A stretch of 64,000 nt of DNA from Telluria beijingensis (GTDB lineage Bacteria > Pseudomonadota > Gammaproteobacteria > Burkholderiales > Burkholderiaceae_D): the NCBI RefSeq assembly GCF_030770395.1, contig NZ_CP132480.1, positions 4,312,039-4,376,038 of the forward strand. The letters are read 5' to 3'. Below the pieces are notes generated by a model that saw nothing but the letters and a program-made list of their open reading frames with translations, was not told the DNA's origin and did not search any database. Positions 56,488 through 64,000 of this stretch are shown one piece after another. A program made the translations under genes and the position numbers. How positions within the stretch are numbered: position 1 is the first letter of the stretch; the number at the start of each line of letters is the position of its first letter.

Positions 56488-57066
56488 ATGGCAAGCACGA
56501 AGCCAGGCCAGCGCAAGCTGCAAATCCTCCAGGCCCTGGCCTCGATGCTCGAGCAGCCCAAGGGCGAGAAAATCACCACCGCCGCGCTCGCGGCGCGCCT
56601 GTCGGTCTCCGAAGCGGCGCTGTACCGCCACTTCGCCAGCAAGGCGCAGATGTACGAGGGACTGATCGAGTTCATCGAATCGTCGGTGTTCGGCGTCATC
56701 AACCAGATCACCGAGAAGGAAGACAGCGGACTGTCGCAGGCGCACGCGATGCTGCAGATGCTGCTCGGCTTCGCGGCCAGCAATCCGGGCATGACGCGGG
56801 TGCTGATCGGCGACGCGCTGGTCAATGAAGACGAGCGCCTGCAACTGCGCATGAACGGCTTCTACGACAAGGTCGAACTGGCCTTCAAGGGCGCGCTGCG
56901 CCTGGCCGTCACGCAAGGCCACGGCCAGGAAGCCGACGTCGCCGCGCGCGCCAGCCTGCTGGTGAACTACGTCACCGGCCGCTGGCACCGCTTCGCCAAG
57001 ACCGGCTTCAAGCTCGATCCGACCGAAGGAACCTCGCTCCAACTGTCGCTGCTGCTGGCGGCGTAG
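56488..57066 (+). CDS. slmA: nucleoid occlusion factor SlmA
   Basis: The 192-residue TetR-family protein blocks Z-ring assembly over DNA. The helix-turn-helix reads KITTAALAARLSVSEAALYRHFASKAQMYEGLI (given here in two pieces: ITTAALAARLSVSEAALYRH and FASKAQMYEGL), and the ligand domain contains NPGMTRVLIGDALVNEDERL, all typical of SlmA. Cotranscribed with the HAD gene upstream. Confidence 0.93.
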   Translation: MASTKPGQRKLQILQALASMLEQPKGEKITTAALAARLSVSEAALYRHFASKAQMYEGLIEFIESSVFGVINQITEKEDSGLSQAHAMLQMLLGFAASNPGMTRVLIGDALVNEDERLQLRMNGFYDKVELAFKGALRLAVTQGHGQEADVAARASLLVNYVTGRWHRFAKTGFKLDPTEGTSLQLSLLLAA

Positions 57067-57076
57067 AATCCGGAGC

Positions 57077-58918
57077 ATGGATACCGGCGAAGTCTTCGCA
57101 CTGCTGGACGATGCCCGCGCCGTGGGCGAGGCGCGCTCGCGCCTGTACAGCGGCCATGCGGGTACGCTGGCGTGCGAAGATGCAGCCGGCTGGCCGCCGC
57201 TGCTGGCGGCGCTGTCGCAGGCCTTGCAGGACGGCCTGCACGCGGTGCCGCTCCTGACCTATGAACTCGGCGCGCACCTTCAGGGCTTGCCGGCGCGGCC
57301 GCTGGATGGGCCGCTGGCGCGGGTGCTGCTGTTCAGGCAGTGCGAGCAGATGACGGGCGAGCAGGTGGCATCGTGGCTCGCTACCCGCAGTGACGGCGAC
57401 GCACCGGCGGGCGTGGCCGGCATCACGGCCAATGTCGACGAGGCGCAGTTCACCGCCGCGATCGAACGCATCCGCGACTACATCGCGGCTGGCGACACCT
57501 ACCAGGTCAACTACACCTACCGCCTGCGCTTCGACGCCTTCGGCGGGCTGTTCGCCCTGTATGCGCGCCTGCGCGCGCGCCAGCCGGTGCCGTATGGCGC
57601 GCTGGTGTCGCTGCCGGACGGCGGCGCCGTGCTGTCGTTCTCGCCCGAGCTGTTCGTGCGCCACGATGCCGGCACCCTGCTGGCGCGGCCGATGAAGGGC
57701 ACGGCGCCGGCCAGCGGCGATGCCGACGTCGATGCCGCGCGCGCCCAGGCGCTGGCGCAGGACAGCAAGAACCGCGCCGAAAACCTGATGATCGTGGACC
57801 TGCTGCGCAACGACCTGGGTCGCGTGGCGCGGACCGGTTCGGTGCAGGCGCCGGCGCTGTTCGAGGTGCAGCGCTACGGCGCCGTGCTGCAGATGACGTC
57901 CACCGTGCAGGCGCAACTACGCGATGACACCACATTGGGCGACATCTTCGACGCCCTGTATCCCTGCGGCTCGATCACCGGCGCGCCGAAGCGGCGCACG
58001 ATGGAGATCATCCACGAGCTCGAGCCCGACGCGCGTGGCATCTATACCGGCGCAATCGGCTGGTTCGATCCGGCGCCACCTGGCCGCGCCTTCGGCGACT
58101 TCTGCCTGTCGGTGCCGATCCGGACCCTGGCGCTGGATGCGGAGGTCGGTGGCGTGCGGCGCGGAGAACTCGGTGTCGGCGCCGGCATCGTCTACGACAG
58201 CGATGCGCAATCCGAATACGCCGAGTGCCGGTTGAAGGCGCGCTTTCTCACCGGCCTGCACAACGAATTCGAGATCTTCGAGACGTTGCGCGCCTCGCGC
58301 GACCATGGCTGCCGCCATCTCGAGCAGCATCTCGATCGCCTGGCGGCATCGTGCGCGTATTTCGGTTTTGCGTTCGACCGTGGCGCGGCGCACCTGGCGC
58401 TGCAGGGCGCCAGCCTGGCCCTGCCCGACGACGCCCTGTACCGCCTGCGGCTGGCCATCGGGCACACGGGCGCCATGACGCTGACGTCCGGCGCGCTGGC
58501 GCCGCTGCACGAACCGGTGACCTTGCTGCTGGCCGACGAGGCCACACACAGCGGCGACATCTTCTTGCGCCACAAGACCAGTATCCGCAGCCGCTACGAT
58601 GCGGCCTGGAAGGCGGCCGAGGCGCAGGGCGCCTTCGACACGCTGTTCTTCAACGAGCGAGGTGAGTTGACGGAAGGTGGGCGCAGCACCGTGTTCCTGC
58701 GCTTCGGGGTGGCGTGGGTCACGCCCCCGCTCTCCTCCGGCGTGCTGCCGGGGGTCATGCGTCGAGTTCTGCTGGAAGCTCCTGCATGGAATGCGAGCGA
58801 GGGCGTGATCACGCGCGAGATGCTGGAACGGGCCGACGACATCGTCGTCTGTAACGCCTTGCGCGGCCCGCTCCGCGCCGTCCTCGCCAGTAGCCTGGAC
58901 GGCGTGACCGCTTTTTAG
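57077..58918 (+). CDS. pabB: fused aminodeoxychorismate synthase component I / aminodeoxychorismate lyase
   Basis: The 613-residue protein joins PabB and PabC, so one polypeptide takes chorismate to 4-aminobenzoate for folate (with a glutaminase elsewhere). The PabB part spans about 1-395: MKGTAP with its lysine near 212, ENLMIVDLLRNDLGRVAR, and PCGSITGAPKRRTM. The PabC part spans about 400-613: a fold-type IV PLP domain with FETLRASRDH, the lysine in HKTSIRSRYD and TEGGRSTVF. The fusion is known in several bacteria. The stop overlaps that of convergent ompW. Confidence 0.92.
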   Translation: MDTGEVFALLDDARAVGEARSRLYSGHAGTLACEDAAGWPPLLAALSQALQDGLHAVPLLTYELGAHLQGLPARPLDGPLARVLLFRQCEQMTGEQVASWLATRSDGDAPAGVAGITANVDEAQFTAAIERIRDYIAAGDTYQVNYTYRLRFDAFGGLFALYARLRARQPVPYGALVSLPDGGAVLSFSPELFVRHDAGTLLARPMKGTAPASGDADVDAARAQALAQDSKNRAENLMIVDLLRNDLGRVARTGSVQAPALFEVQRYGAVLQMTSTVQAQLRDDTTLGDIFDALYPCGSITGAPKRRTMEIIHELEPDARGIYTGAIGWFDPAPPGRAFGDFCLSVPIRTLALDAEVGGVRRGELGVGAGIVYDSDAQSEYAECRLKARFLTGLHNEFEIFETLRASRDHGCRHLEQHLDRLAASCAYFGFAFDRGAAHLALQGASLALPDDALYRLRLAIGHTGAMTLTSGALAPLHEPVTLLLADEATHSGDIFLRHKTSIRSRYDAAWKAAEAQGAFDTLFFNERGELTEGGRSTVFLRFGVAWVTPPLSSGVLPGVMRRVLLEAPAWNASEGVITREMLERADDIVVCNALRGPLRAVLASSLDGVTAF

Positions 58919-59526
58919 AAGCGGTAACCGACACCCAGTCCGAACAGCACCGGGTCGACCTTCAGGTGGCTCACCTTGGCGCCGCCGACGTACACATCGC
59001 TGCGCAGGTTGATCCTCTTGACGTCGGCATTGAGCGACCAGCGTTCGTTCAGGCGCACGTTGACGCCGGCCTGCAGCGACAGGCCCCAGCTATCGTTCTC
59101 TAAATCGCCGGCGCCATCGAGCAGCTTGATGCTCGACATGCGGGTATAGTTGACGCCAGCGCCGACATAGGGACTGAAGACCGCGTCGGGCGCGAAATGG
59201 TATTGCAGGCTGAGGGTCGGCGGCAGGTGCTTGAAGCTGCCGATCCCGGCGCCGTCCAGGCGCGCGGTGTGCTTCTGTGGGTAGGTCAGGACCAGTTCGG
59301 CCGCGATGTGCGGGGTGAAGAAGTAGCTGATGTCCAGCTCGGGAATGGTCTTGGTGCTCACTTCGAGGCGGTCTGCCGCGCCGACGCCGCCGACCGGCGT
59401 CGACTTGTTGTCCGGGTCGACGTACACGGCGCGGGCGCGCACCAGCCATGGGGATTCCTGCGCCAGCGCCTGTGCCGACGCCAGCGCGATCAAGGCCACC
59501 AGCATGGTTTTCATCGTCGTTTTCAT
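58915..59526 (-). CDS. ompW: outer-membrane protein OmpW
   Basis: The 203-residue eight-stranded barrel has a signal peptide (MLVALIALASAQALAQ). OmpW features include ESPWLVRARAVYVDP, PELDISYFFTPHIAAELVLTY in two pieces, LPPTLSLQYHF, and VDPVLFGLGVGYRF ending in Phe. OmpW forms a narrow hydrophobic channel. An FNR-like box lies 74 bases upstream. Confidence 0.92.
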   Translation of the reverse strand: MKTTMKTMLVALIALASAQALAQESPWLVRARAVYVDPDNKSTPVGGVGAADRLEVSTKTIPELDISYFFTPHIAAELVLTYPQKHTARLDGAGIGSFKHLPPTLSLQYHFAPDAVFSPYVGAGVNYTRMSSIKLLDGAGDLENDSWGLSLQAGVNVRLNERWSLNADVKRINLRSDVYVGGAKVSHLKVDPVLFGLGVGYRF

Positions 59527-59599
59527 CTTTTTCTTACCTTTCTTCGTTTTCTGTCATCTGCGACGAAGGTAAGCTTATTGATGAGAAGCAAAACAAACT

Positions 59600-59613
59600 A
59601 TGATCTACATCAA
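59600..59613 (-). promoter_or_regulatory. FNR/ANR-like box upstream of ompW
   Basis: ATGATCTACATCAA matches TTGAT-N4-ATCAA at 9 of 10 fixed positions. On the ompW strand a TAAGCT at about 59572-59577 could be the -10, placing the box near -41, as at FNR-activated promoters. E. coli ompW is FNR-controlled. Confidence 0.65.
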
Positions 59614-59699
59614 AATGACCATGCTATAAGTATGGTTTATAAAACGCCTATCTCCTAGGTTATAACTTTGAGACAAAAAATTTATTCGGAAGGATTCCC

Positions 59700-60137
59700 A
59701 TGACCAGCATCAGCCTCGCCACGAACGACGATGTCCCGCGCCTGTTCGACATCTGGGAAGCATCGGTGCAGGCGACCCACGATTTCCTGGACCAGGACGA
59801 TTTCCTGCTGCTGGTGCCGATCATCGAGCGCACGCTGCGCGAGTTCACGCCGCTGCATTGCGTGCGCGATGCCGCCGGCCAGCCCTGCGCCTTCATCGGC
59901 GTGAGCGAGGGGATGATCGAGATGCTGTTCGTCGACCCGCCCTACCGCGGCCAGGGCGCCGGCCGGGCCCTGGTGGAGTTCGCGGTCGCGCAACTGGGCG
60001 CCACGCGGGTCGACGTGAACGAGCAGAACCGCCAGGCGCTCGGCTTCTACGAGCGCATGGGATTCGCGGTGGAGGGACGTTCCGAGCAGGACCCGTTCGG
60101 CAAGCCGTATCCGATCCTGCACCTGGCACTGCCTTGA
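59700..60137 (+). CDS. GNAT acetyltransferase
   Basis: The 145-residue protein begins MTSISLATNDDVPRLFDIWE and has the acetyl-CoA motif VDPPYRGQGAGRALVEFA, followed by DVNEQNRQALGFYERMGF, the usual end of the fold. The substrate is not known. The start follows GGAAGGA. It is convergent with the glutathione peroxidase gene. Confidence 0.9.
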   Translation: MTSISLATNDDVPRLFDIWEASVQATHDFLDQDDFLLLVPIIERTLREFTPLHCVRDAAGQPCAFIGVSEGMIEMLFVDPPYRGQGAGRALVEFAVAQLGATRVDVNEQNRQALGFYERMGFAVEGRSEQDPFGKPYPILHLALP

Positions 60138-60141
60138 ACGA

Positions 60142-60726
60142 TTACAGCGCCGCTTCGATCTTCCCGGTCAGCTGGGGATCTTCAGGCGTGACCTTGCTCG
60201 GGAAGTGTTCGAGCACCTTGCCGTCGCGGCCGATCAGGTATTTGGTGAAGTTCCACTTCGGTTCCTGGCCGGTGGCCTTGGCCAGCTGCGCATGCAGCGG
60301 ATTGGCTTGCGGGCCCTTCACCGAGCTCTTGGCGAACATCGGGAATTTCACGCCATAGGTGTTGAAGCACAGGTCGGCGATTTCCTTTGAACTGCCCGGC
60401 TCCTGCTGGCCGAAGTCATTCGACGGGAAGCCCAGGATCACCAGGCCGCGGCCGCCATACTTGGCATAGATCTTCTCGAGACCTTCGTACTGCTTGGTGA
60501 AGCCGCAGTAGCTGGCCGTGTTCACCACCAGCACCACCTTGCCGGCATATTGGCACAGGTCTTGCGGCGCTTCGTCCTGCAGGCGCTTGAAACTGTGCTT
60601 GAGCACGGCCGGGCATGCGGCCGGGCTCTTGGTCAGCGCGGCGACCGGCGCCGCCTGCGCGCGTGCGGGCTGGGTGAAGCTGACGGCGGCCGTGGCGGCG
60701 AGCAGCAGGGCGATGGTCTTGATCAT
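60142..60726 (-). CDS. glutathione peroxidase, cysteine type, exported
   Basis: The 194-residue protein has a signal peptide (IKTIALLLAATAAVSFTQPA) and a GPx domain with the peroxidatic Cys74 (NTASYCGFTKQYEGL), Gln107 (FPSNDFGQQEPG) and Trp158 (PKWNFTKYL), the three catalytic residues. Periplasmic location is likely. Cysteine replaces selenocysteine, as in most bacterial members, which often use thioredoxin instead of glutathione. Confidence 0.92.
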   Translation of the reverse strand: MIKTIALLLAATAAVSFTQPARAQAAPVAALTKSPAACPAVLKHSFKRLQDEAPQDLCQYAGKVVLVVNTASYCGFTKQYEGLEKIYAKYGGRGLVILGFPSNDFGQQEPGSSKEIADLCFNTYGVKFPMFAKSSVKGPQANPLHAQLAKATGQEPKWNFTKYLIGRDGKVLEHFPSKVTPEDPQLTGKIEAAL

Positions 60727-60796
60727 GGCGTGGTATTGACGACGGTTGAAGTGCGTCGATTGTAGCGCAAGCCAAGGCCCCGGCGGCAATACCCCT

Positions 60797-61219
60797 TTAC
60801 CCTTCCAGGTTGCGATGCTCGACCTTGATGCAGTGGTTCATGACCACGTCGAGCCCGGCGGCGCGCGCCAGGTCGGCGGCAGGCTGGTTCTCGATGTCGA
60901 GCTGCATCCACAGGCAGCCGGCGCGCACGGCGATGGCGTCGCGCGCGATTGGCCCGATGTCTTCGGATTTGCGGAAGCAGTCGACGATGTCGATGCGCTG
61001 GCCGCTGCTGGCCAGCGCATCGGCCGCGTCCTGCAGGCTGGCGTAGACCGGCTCGCCGTGGATGGTCTCGCCCGCATAGCTTGGATTGATCGGCAGGATG
61101 CGGTAGCCGCTCTGCTGCAAGTAGGCGCCTACTTCGTTGCTGGCCCGCTCTAGCTTGTTGGACATGCCGACGATGGCGATGGTCTTGCTGTCGCGGAGGA
61201 TCTGGGCGATGGTTCTCAT
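60797..61219 (-). CDS. YccU-type CoA-binding protein
   Basis: The 140-residue Rossmann protein has KTIAIVGMSNKLERASNEVG and later GAYLQQSGYRILPINPSYAG, the CoA-binding domain, and VDCFRKSEDIGPIARDA. Family function is unknown; it binds CoA in crystal structures. Divergent from the amidase gene. Confidence 0.92.
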   Translation of the reverse strand: MRTIAQILRDSKTIAIVGMSNKLERASNEVGAYLQQSGYRILPINPSYAGETIHGEPVYASLQDAADALASSGQRIDIVDCFRKSEDIGPIARDAIAVRAGCLWMQLDIENQPAADLARAAGLDVVMNHCIKVEHRNLEG

Positions 61220-61332
61220 GCTAGCGTGGTCGCTGTTGTTATCGTTGCGACCAGCTTATCAGGTTTATATGGACTGGCGCTGTACGATCAAACGTGGAAA
61301 GATGGCGGCTCATCCATCCTGAATATGTCGAC

Positions 61333-61959
61333 ATGAACCTGGGACCTGTTTCGCTTATCGGCGCCGCACTCGCGCTGGCTTTTTCGGTGGGCAGTGCGCA
61401 TGCCGCCTCCACGCTGGCCGAGGTCGAACAGGCCATCGTGCCGGTTGCCAGTTGGGGCGGCACGCCGGCGATCGAGGCCAAGGCGCGCCGACACCAGATC
61501 ACCCACATCACCCTGCACCACCAGGGCGAGCCGTTCAAGCCAGGCACCGATCCGCAAGCCTACCTGCGCCGCCTGCAGGCGTGGTCGCGCGCCGAGAAGG
61601 GCTGGCTCGACATCCCCTACCACTACGTGATCGACCTCGACGGCCGCATCTATGGCGCGCGCGACATCGCCTTTGCCGGCGATACCAATACCGAGTACGA
61701 CCCGAAGGGACATGCGCTGATCGAGGTGGTCGGCAATTTCGAGGAGGTCGAACCGAACCAGCAGCAGCTCGACGCGGTAGTGAAATTGATGGCCATGCTG
61801 GCGGCGAAACACGATGTGCCGCTGGACGCGATCCAGAGCCACCGCGATTATTCGGACAAGACCGTGTGCCCGGGAGAGAACCTGTACCGCTATGTGAAGG
61901 GCGATTATTTCAGGCACAAGGTGGCGCTGCGGCTGGCGCAGGAGCAGGCCGCGAAGTAA
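61333..61959 (+). CDS. secreted PGRP/N-acetylmuramoyl-L-alanine amidase
   Basis: The 208-residue protein has a signal peptide (LIGAALALAFSVGSAHA). The amidase_2 / PGRP domain shows zinc ligands in ITHITLHHQGE and QSHRDYSDKTVCPG (His and Cys), with IPYHYVIDLDGRIYGARD between. It would cleave the lactyl-amide bond of peptidoglycan. The start at 61333 puts the signal at the N-terminus; an in-frame ATG at 61294 precedes it without a site. Confidence 0.9.
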   Translation: MNLGPVSLIGAALALAFSVGSAHAASTLAEVEQAIVPVASWGGTPAIEAKARRHQITHITLHHQGEPFKPGTDPQAYLRRLQAWSRAEKGWLDIPYHYVIDLDGRIYGARDIAFAGDTNTEYDPKGHALIEVVGNFEEVEPNQQQLDAVVKLMAMLAAKHDVPLDAIQSHRDYSDKTVCPGENLYRYVKGDYFRHKVALRLAQEQAAK

Positions 61960-61982
61960 ATCCGCGGCCTGCCGGTTAGCGC

Positions 61983-63662
61983 TTACTGCACGCGCGCGCC
62001 GCGCGTGATCTGGCCACCCTGGTGCAGCGCCAGCATCGGTGCGCCGCCCTCCCCTTTCTCGAAGCGGATTTCGGCGTTGATATCGCGCGAGAAGAACACG
62101 CTGTCGCTGGCCGGGAAAATCTCAATCTTGCGCTGCCCGGTGGCCTGCGCATAGTAGCGATCGCCCTCACGGCTGACCGCGAGCACGAACTGCGGCGCCA
62201 GCTGGTAATTGCCGGCCCAGGCATCGAAGCCGGCATTGTCGATCTTCACCGTCGCCCGTTCGGCAGGCGCGTCGCCGATGCGTTCGTTGCGGGTCTGCTT
62301 GCCCTCGTTGTCGACCGTGACGTGGGTGACCTTGCCCTGTGCGTCACGCTCGAACTCGAAGCGCGCCAGTGTTCCCGGCACGAAGAAGCCATTCTTCGCA
62401 TACGGGGTCAGCGCGGCCGGCGAGCGGTCGCCGCGCGCCATCATGAGCTTGCCGTCGCGGCTGGCGAAGGTGCGCTGTTCCTTGCCGTCGATATCGTAGA
62501 CGCCGGCGAAGGCATCGAGGGCCTTGGCATCGAGCGCGATCTCCTTCGGTTCCATGAACGGCTTGCCCATCGCCAGTGCCGCCGCCTTCTTGGCCAGCAC
62601 GCCCGGATCGGCGTTGCCGCTGTCGGCATTGGCCAGCACCGCCACGAAGATCTTTTGTTCGGGCAGGCGCAGTGCATAGGTGCGGAAACCGTTAATGCCG
62701 CCGCCATGGTCGATCACCGGCGTCCCCTGCAGGGTGCCCACGTGCCAGCCATAACCATACTCGGTCGACTTCTCGGGCGTGAGCATATAAGGCGTGAAGG
62801 CCAGCTTCCAGCTCGCGGGCTTGAGCAGCTTGCCGGCCGCGATCGCGGCGTCCCACTTGGCGAGGTCGTCGACCGTCGACACCAGCGCGCCCGCGGCATA
62901 GGGCTGGGTCATGCTCAATGCCGCGGTGGGTCCATAGCCCTTTTCCTTTGCGCTGTAGCCGGCGGCGCGCGGCGCCTTGCCGCGCTCCGAACCCTCGTAT
63001 GCCGTGTCCTTCATGCCCAGTGGCGTGAAGATGCGCTGCTCGAGGAAGCTGGCATAGGTCTGCCCCGACACCTTCTCGATGATCGCGCCGAGCAGGAAGT
63101 AGCCGCTGTTGTTGTAGCGGTAGTCTGTGCCCGGCTCGAACTCGAGCGGGTCGTTCTTGAAGTTGTCGATCATTTGGCCGACACGCAGGTCCTTCGCCAT
63201 GTTCGCCACATAGTCCGGCTTGCCGGTGAAGCTCACGATGCCCGAGGTATGGGTCAGCAGATGCTCGACCGTGATCACCTTGCCGCCGGTCGGGTAGTCG
63301 GGGAAGAAGCGCGTGATCGGATCGTTCAGGGCCAGCTTGCCCTCGTCGGCCAGCATCAGGATCGCCACCGCCGTGAACTGCTTGGTGATTGAACCCAAGC
63401 GCAGCACGGTATCGGGCGTGAGCGGGGTCTTGCTGTCGAGATTGGCGGCGCCGTAGGCTTTCCGGAACACCGTCTTGCCGTCCTTGACCACGATGACCGT
63501 GGCGCCGGGATCCGTGGCCTTGTAATGCGGCGCGAACAGCGCATCGAGCTTGGCGGGCAACTGCTGGACGGCGGCCGCCTTGGTGGCAGGCTGTTGCGCA
63601 AGGACCAGCACCGGATTCGACATCAAAACGACAGCGACAGCGACGGCGGAGAGTTTCAGCAT
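61983..63662 (-). CDS. serine beta-lactamase-like hydrolase, exported
   Basis: The 559-residue protein has a signal peptide (KLSAVAVAVVLMSNPVLVLAQ) and the class C/penicillin-binding fold: SITK nucleophile motif (LGSITKQFTA), YNN in DYRYNNSGYFLL and the HxG-type motif IDHGGGINGFR. A C-terminal beta-sandwich domain follows from about 395. Most such proteins are esterases or D-amino-acid peptidases, so resistance activity should not be assumed. Confidence 0.88.
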   Translation of the reverse strand: MLKLSAVAVAVVLMSNPVLVLAQQPATKAAAVQQLPAKLDALFAPHYKATDPGATVIVVKDGKTVFRKAYGAANLDSKTPLTPDTVLRLGSITKQFTAVAILMLADEGKLALNDPITRFFPDYPTGGKVITVEHLLTHTSGIVSFTGKPDYVANMAKDLRVGQMIDNFKNDPLEFEPGTDYRYNNSGYFLLGAIIEKVSGQTYASFLEQRIFTPLGMKDTAYEGSERGKAPRAAGYSAKEKGYGPTAALSMTQPYAAGALVSTVDDLAKWDAAIAAGKLLKPASWKLAFTPYMLTPEKSTEYGYGWHVGTLQGTPVIDHGGGINGFRTYALRLPEQKIFVAVLANADSGNADPGVLAKKAAALAMGKPFMEPKEIALDAKALDAFAGVYDIDGKEQRTFASRDGKLMMARGDRSPAALTPYAKNGFFVPGTLARFEFERDAQGKVTHVTVDNEGKQTRNERIGDAPAERATVKIDNAGFDAWAGNYQLAPQFVLAVSREGDRYYAQATGQRKIEIFPASDSVFFSRDINAEIRFEKGEGGAPMLALHQGGQITRGARVQ

Positions 63663-63807
63663 GATCGACTACCTCTTATTGGTTGTGATGTTGTTAATGT
63701 AACTGTGCCGTAAGAATGAGGGAAAGGAATTCGGACGAAACGCATTTCGTCGAGGATGGAAGGCCATATCTGCGCGACAAACTCGACCAGGTTCCACGCA
63801 ATGGACG

Positions 63808-63836
63808 AAAAAAAAAGGCAGCCCGCAGGCTGCCCC
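63808..63836 (-). terminator. terminator of the ATP synthase operon
   Basis: GGCAGCC/GGCTGCC form a 7-bp stem with loop CGCA, followed on the minus strand by nine Ts, 23 bases past the atpC stop. Confidence 0.9.
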
Positions 63837-63858
63837 TTTGCTACCGAGCTTTTGAAGC

Positions 63859-64000
63859 TCAACGGCCCTTCGACCGCAGCTTCTGGATCGCCGCCAACTG
63901 CGCGATCGCCGCAGCCATTTCGGCCTGGGCTTTCGCGTAGTCGATCTTCGAATCCTTGTTCAGCATCAGCTCTTCAGCCTGCTTCTTGGCTGCGGTTGCT
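63859..64000 (-). CDS. atpC: ATP synthase epsilon chain, C-terminus only
   Basis: The reverse strand reads KIDYAKAQAEMAAAIAQLAA then IQKLRSKGR before the stop at 63859-63861. This is the C-terminal helical hairpin of the F1 epsilon subunit, which regulates ATPase activity. The rest of the gene lies beyond the window. As the last gene of the atp operon it is followed by the terminator. Confidence 0.9.
   Translation of the reverse strand, partial: ATAAKKQAEELMLNKDSKIDYAKAQAEMAAAIAQLAAIQKLRSKGR

Noticed and set aside
61983..63662. Beta-lactam resistance gene
   Set aside because: The SxxK/YxN fold is shared by many esterases and peptidases; the large C-terminal extra domain and lack of a typical class C context argue against a resistance call.

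Overview
The window looks like a chromosomal segment of a high-GC betaproteobacterium, most likely of the Massilia/Telluria/Janthinobacterium group (Oxalobacteraceae). This rests on codon use, on the mix of housekeeping genes (hemA, prfA, prmC, gshA, kup, argB, slmA, the 3' end of atpC) and on the protein sequences themselves; no 16S gene is present, so genus is inference. I see no prophage, no CRISPR array and no intact insertion sequence. The only mobile-element signals are a REP-associated transposase-like gene (41888-42421) and one REP-like inverted repeat (26706-26811).

Layout: (1) 1-8472 is an aromatic catabolic block. A divergent LysR-type regulator faces an iorA-iorB-nitrilase-gentisate dioxygenase-like-FAH hydrolase-maleate isomerase-like-maleylpyruvate isomerase-like operon. 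It can plausibly take arylpyruvates and a gentisate-type ring to central metabolites, and carries enzymes for both known fates of maleylpyruvate. (2) 8488-17150 holds secreted and iron-related functions: a yellow-like lipoprotein, a Tat-exported VOC protein, a TonB-dependent receptor behind a Fur-like box, a GH43 enzyme, a manganese-type superoxide dismutase, and a three-gene PepSY inner-membrane operon behind a second, stronger Fur-like box. (3) 17438-23165 holds two translationally overlapping dynamin-like GTPases, an AhpD-like protein and a convergent helical membrane protein resembling the C-terminal part of immunity-related GTPases. This is the best candidate here for an under-described system. 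(4) 23390-33483 is mostly core metabolism: an orphan response regulator behind a perfect palindrome, hemA, prfA, dsbB, prmC, a DUF885 protein, gshA, a deacetylase-like protein and an ElaA-type acetyltransferase.

(5) 33486-43823 carries a lipoprotein, a two-component system, an FKBP lipoprotein, kup, rarD, ettA, the RAYT gene, a beta-barrel protein and an AlkB-type dioxygenase. (6) 43889-54452 contains a long run of minus-strand genes (aminopeptidase P, MgtC-like, DUF924, DUF2520, MAPEG and unknowns), then hpt, a nitronate monooxygenase, a metallo-beta-lactamase-fold hydrolase, a DUF1289 protein and a PHB-depolymerase-like esterase. (7) 54574-64000 carries argB, tRNA-Thr(GGT), a HAD phosphatase, slmA, a fused pabB-pabC, ompW behind an FNR-like site, a glutathione peroxidase, a CoA-binding protein, a PGRP-type amidase, a serine hydrolase, and the 3' end of the ATP synthase operon with its terminator.

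All calls come from reading the sequence and its translations; no database search was run. Family assignments rest on visible motifs and remembered family features.
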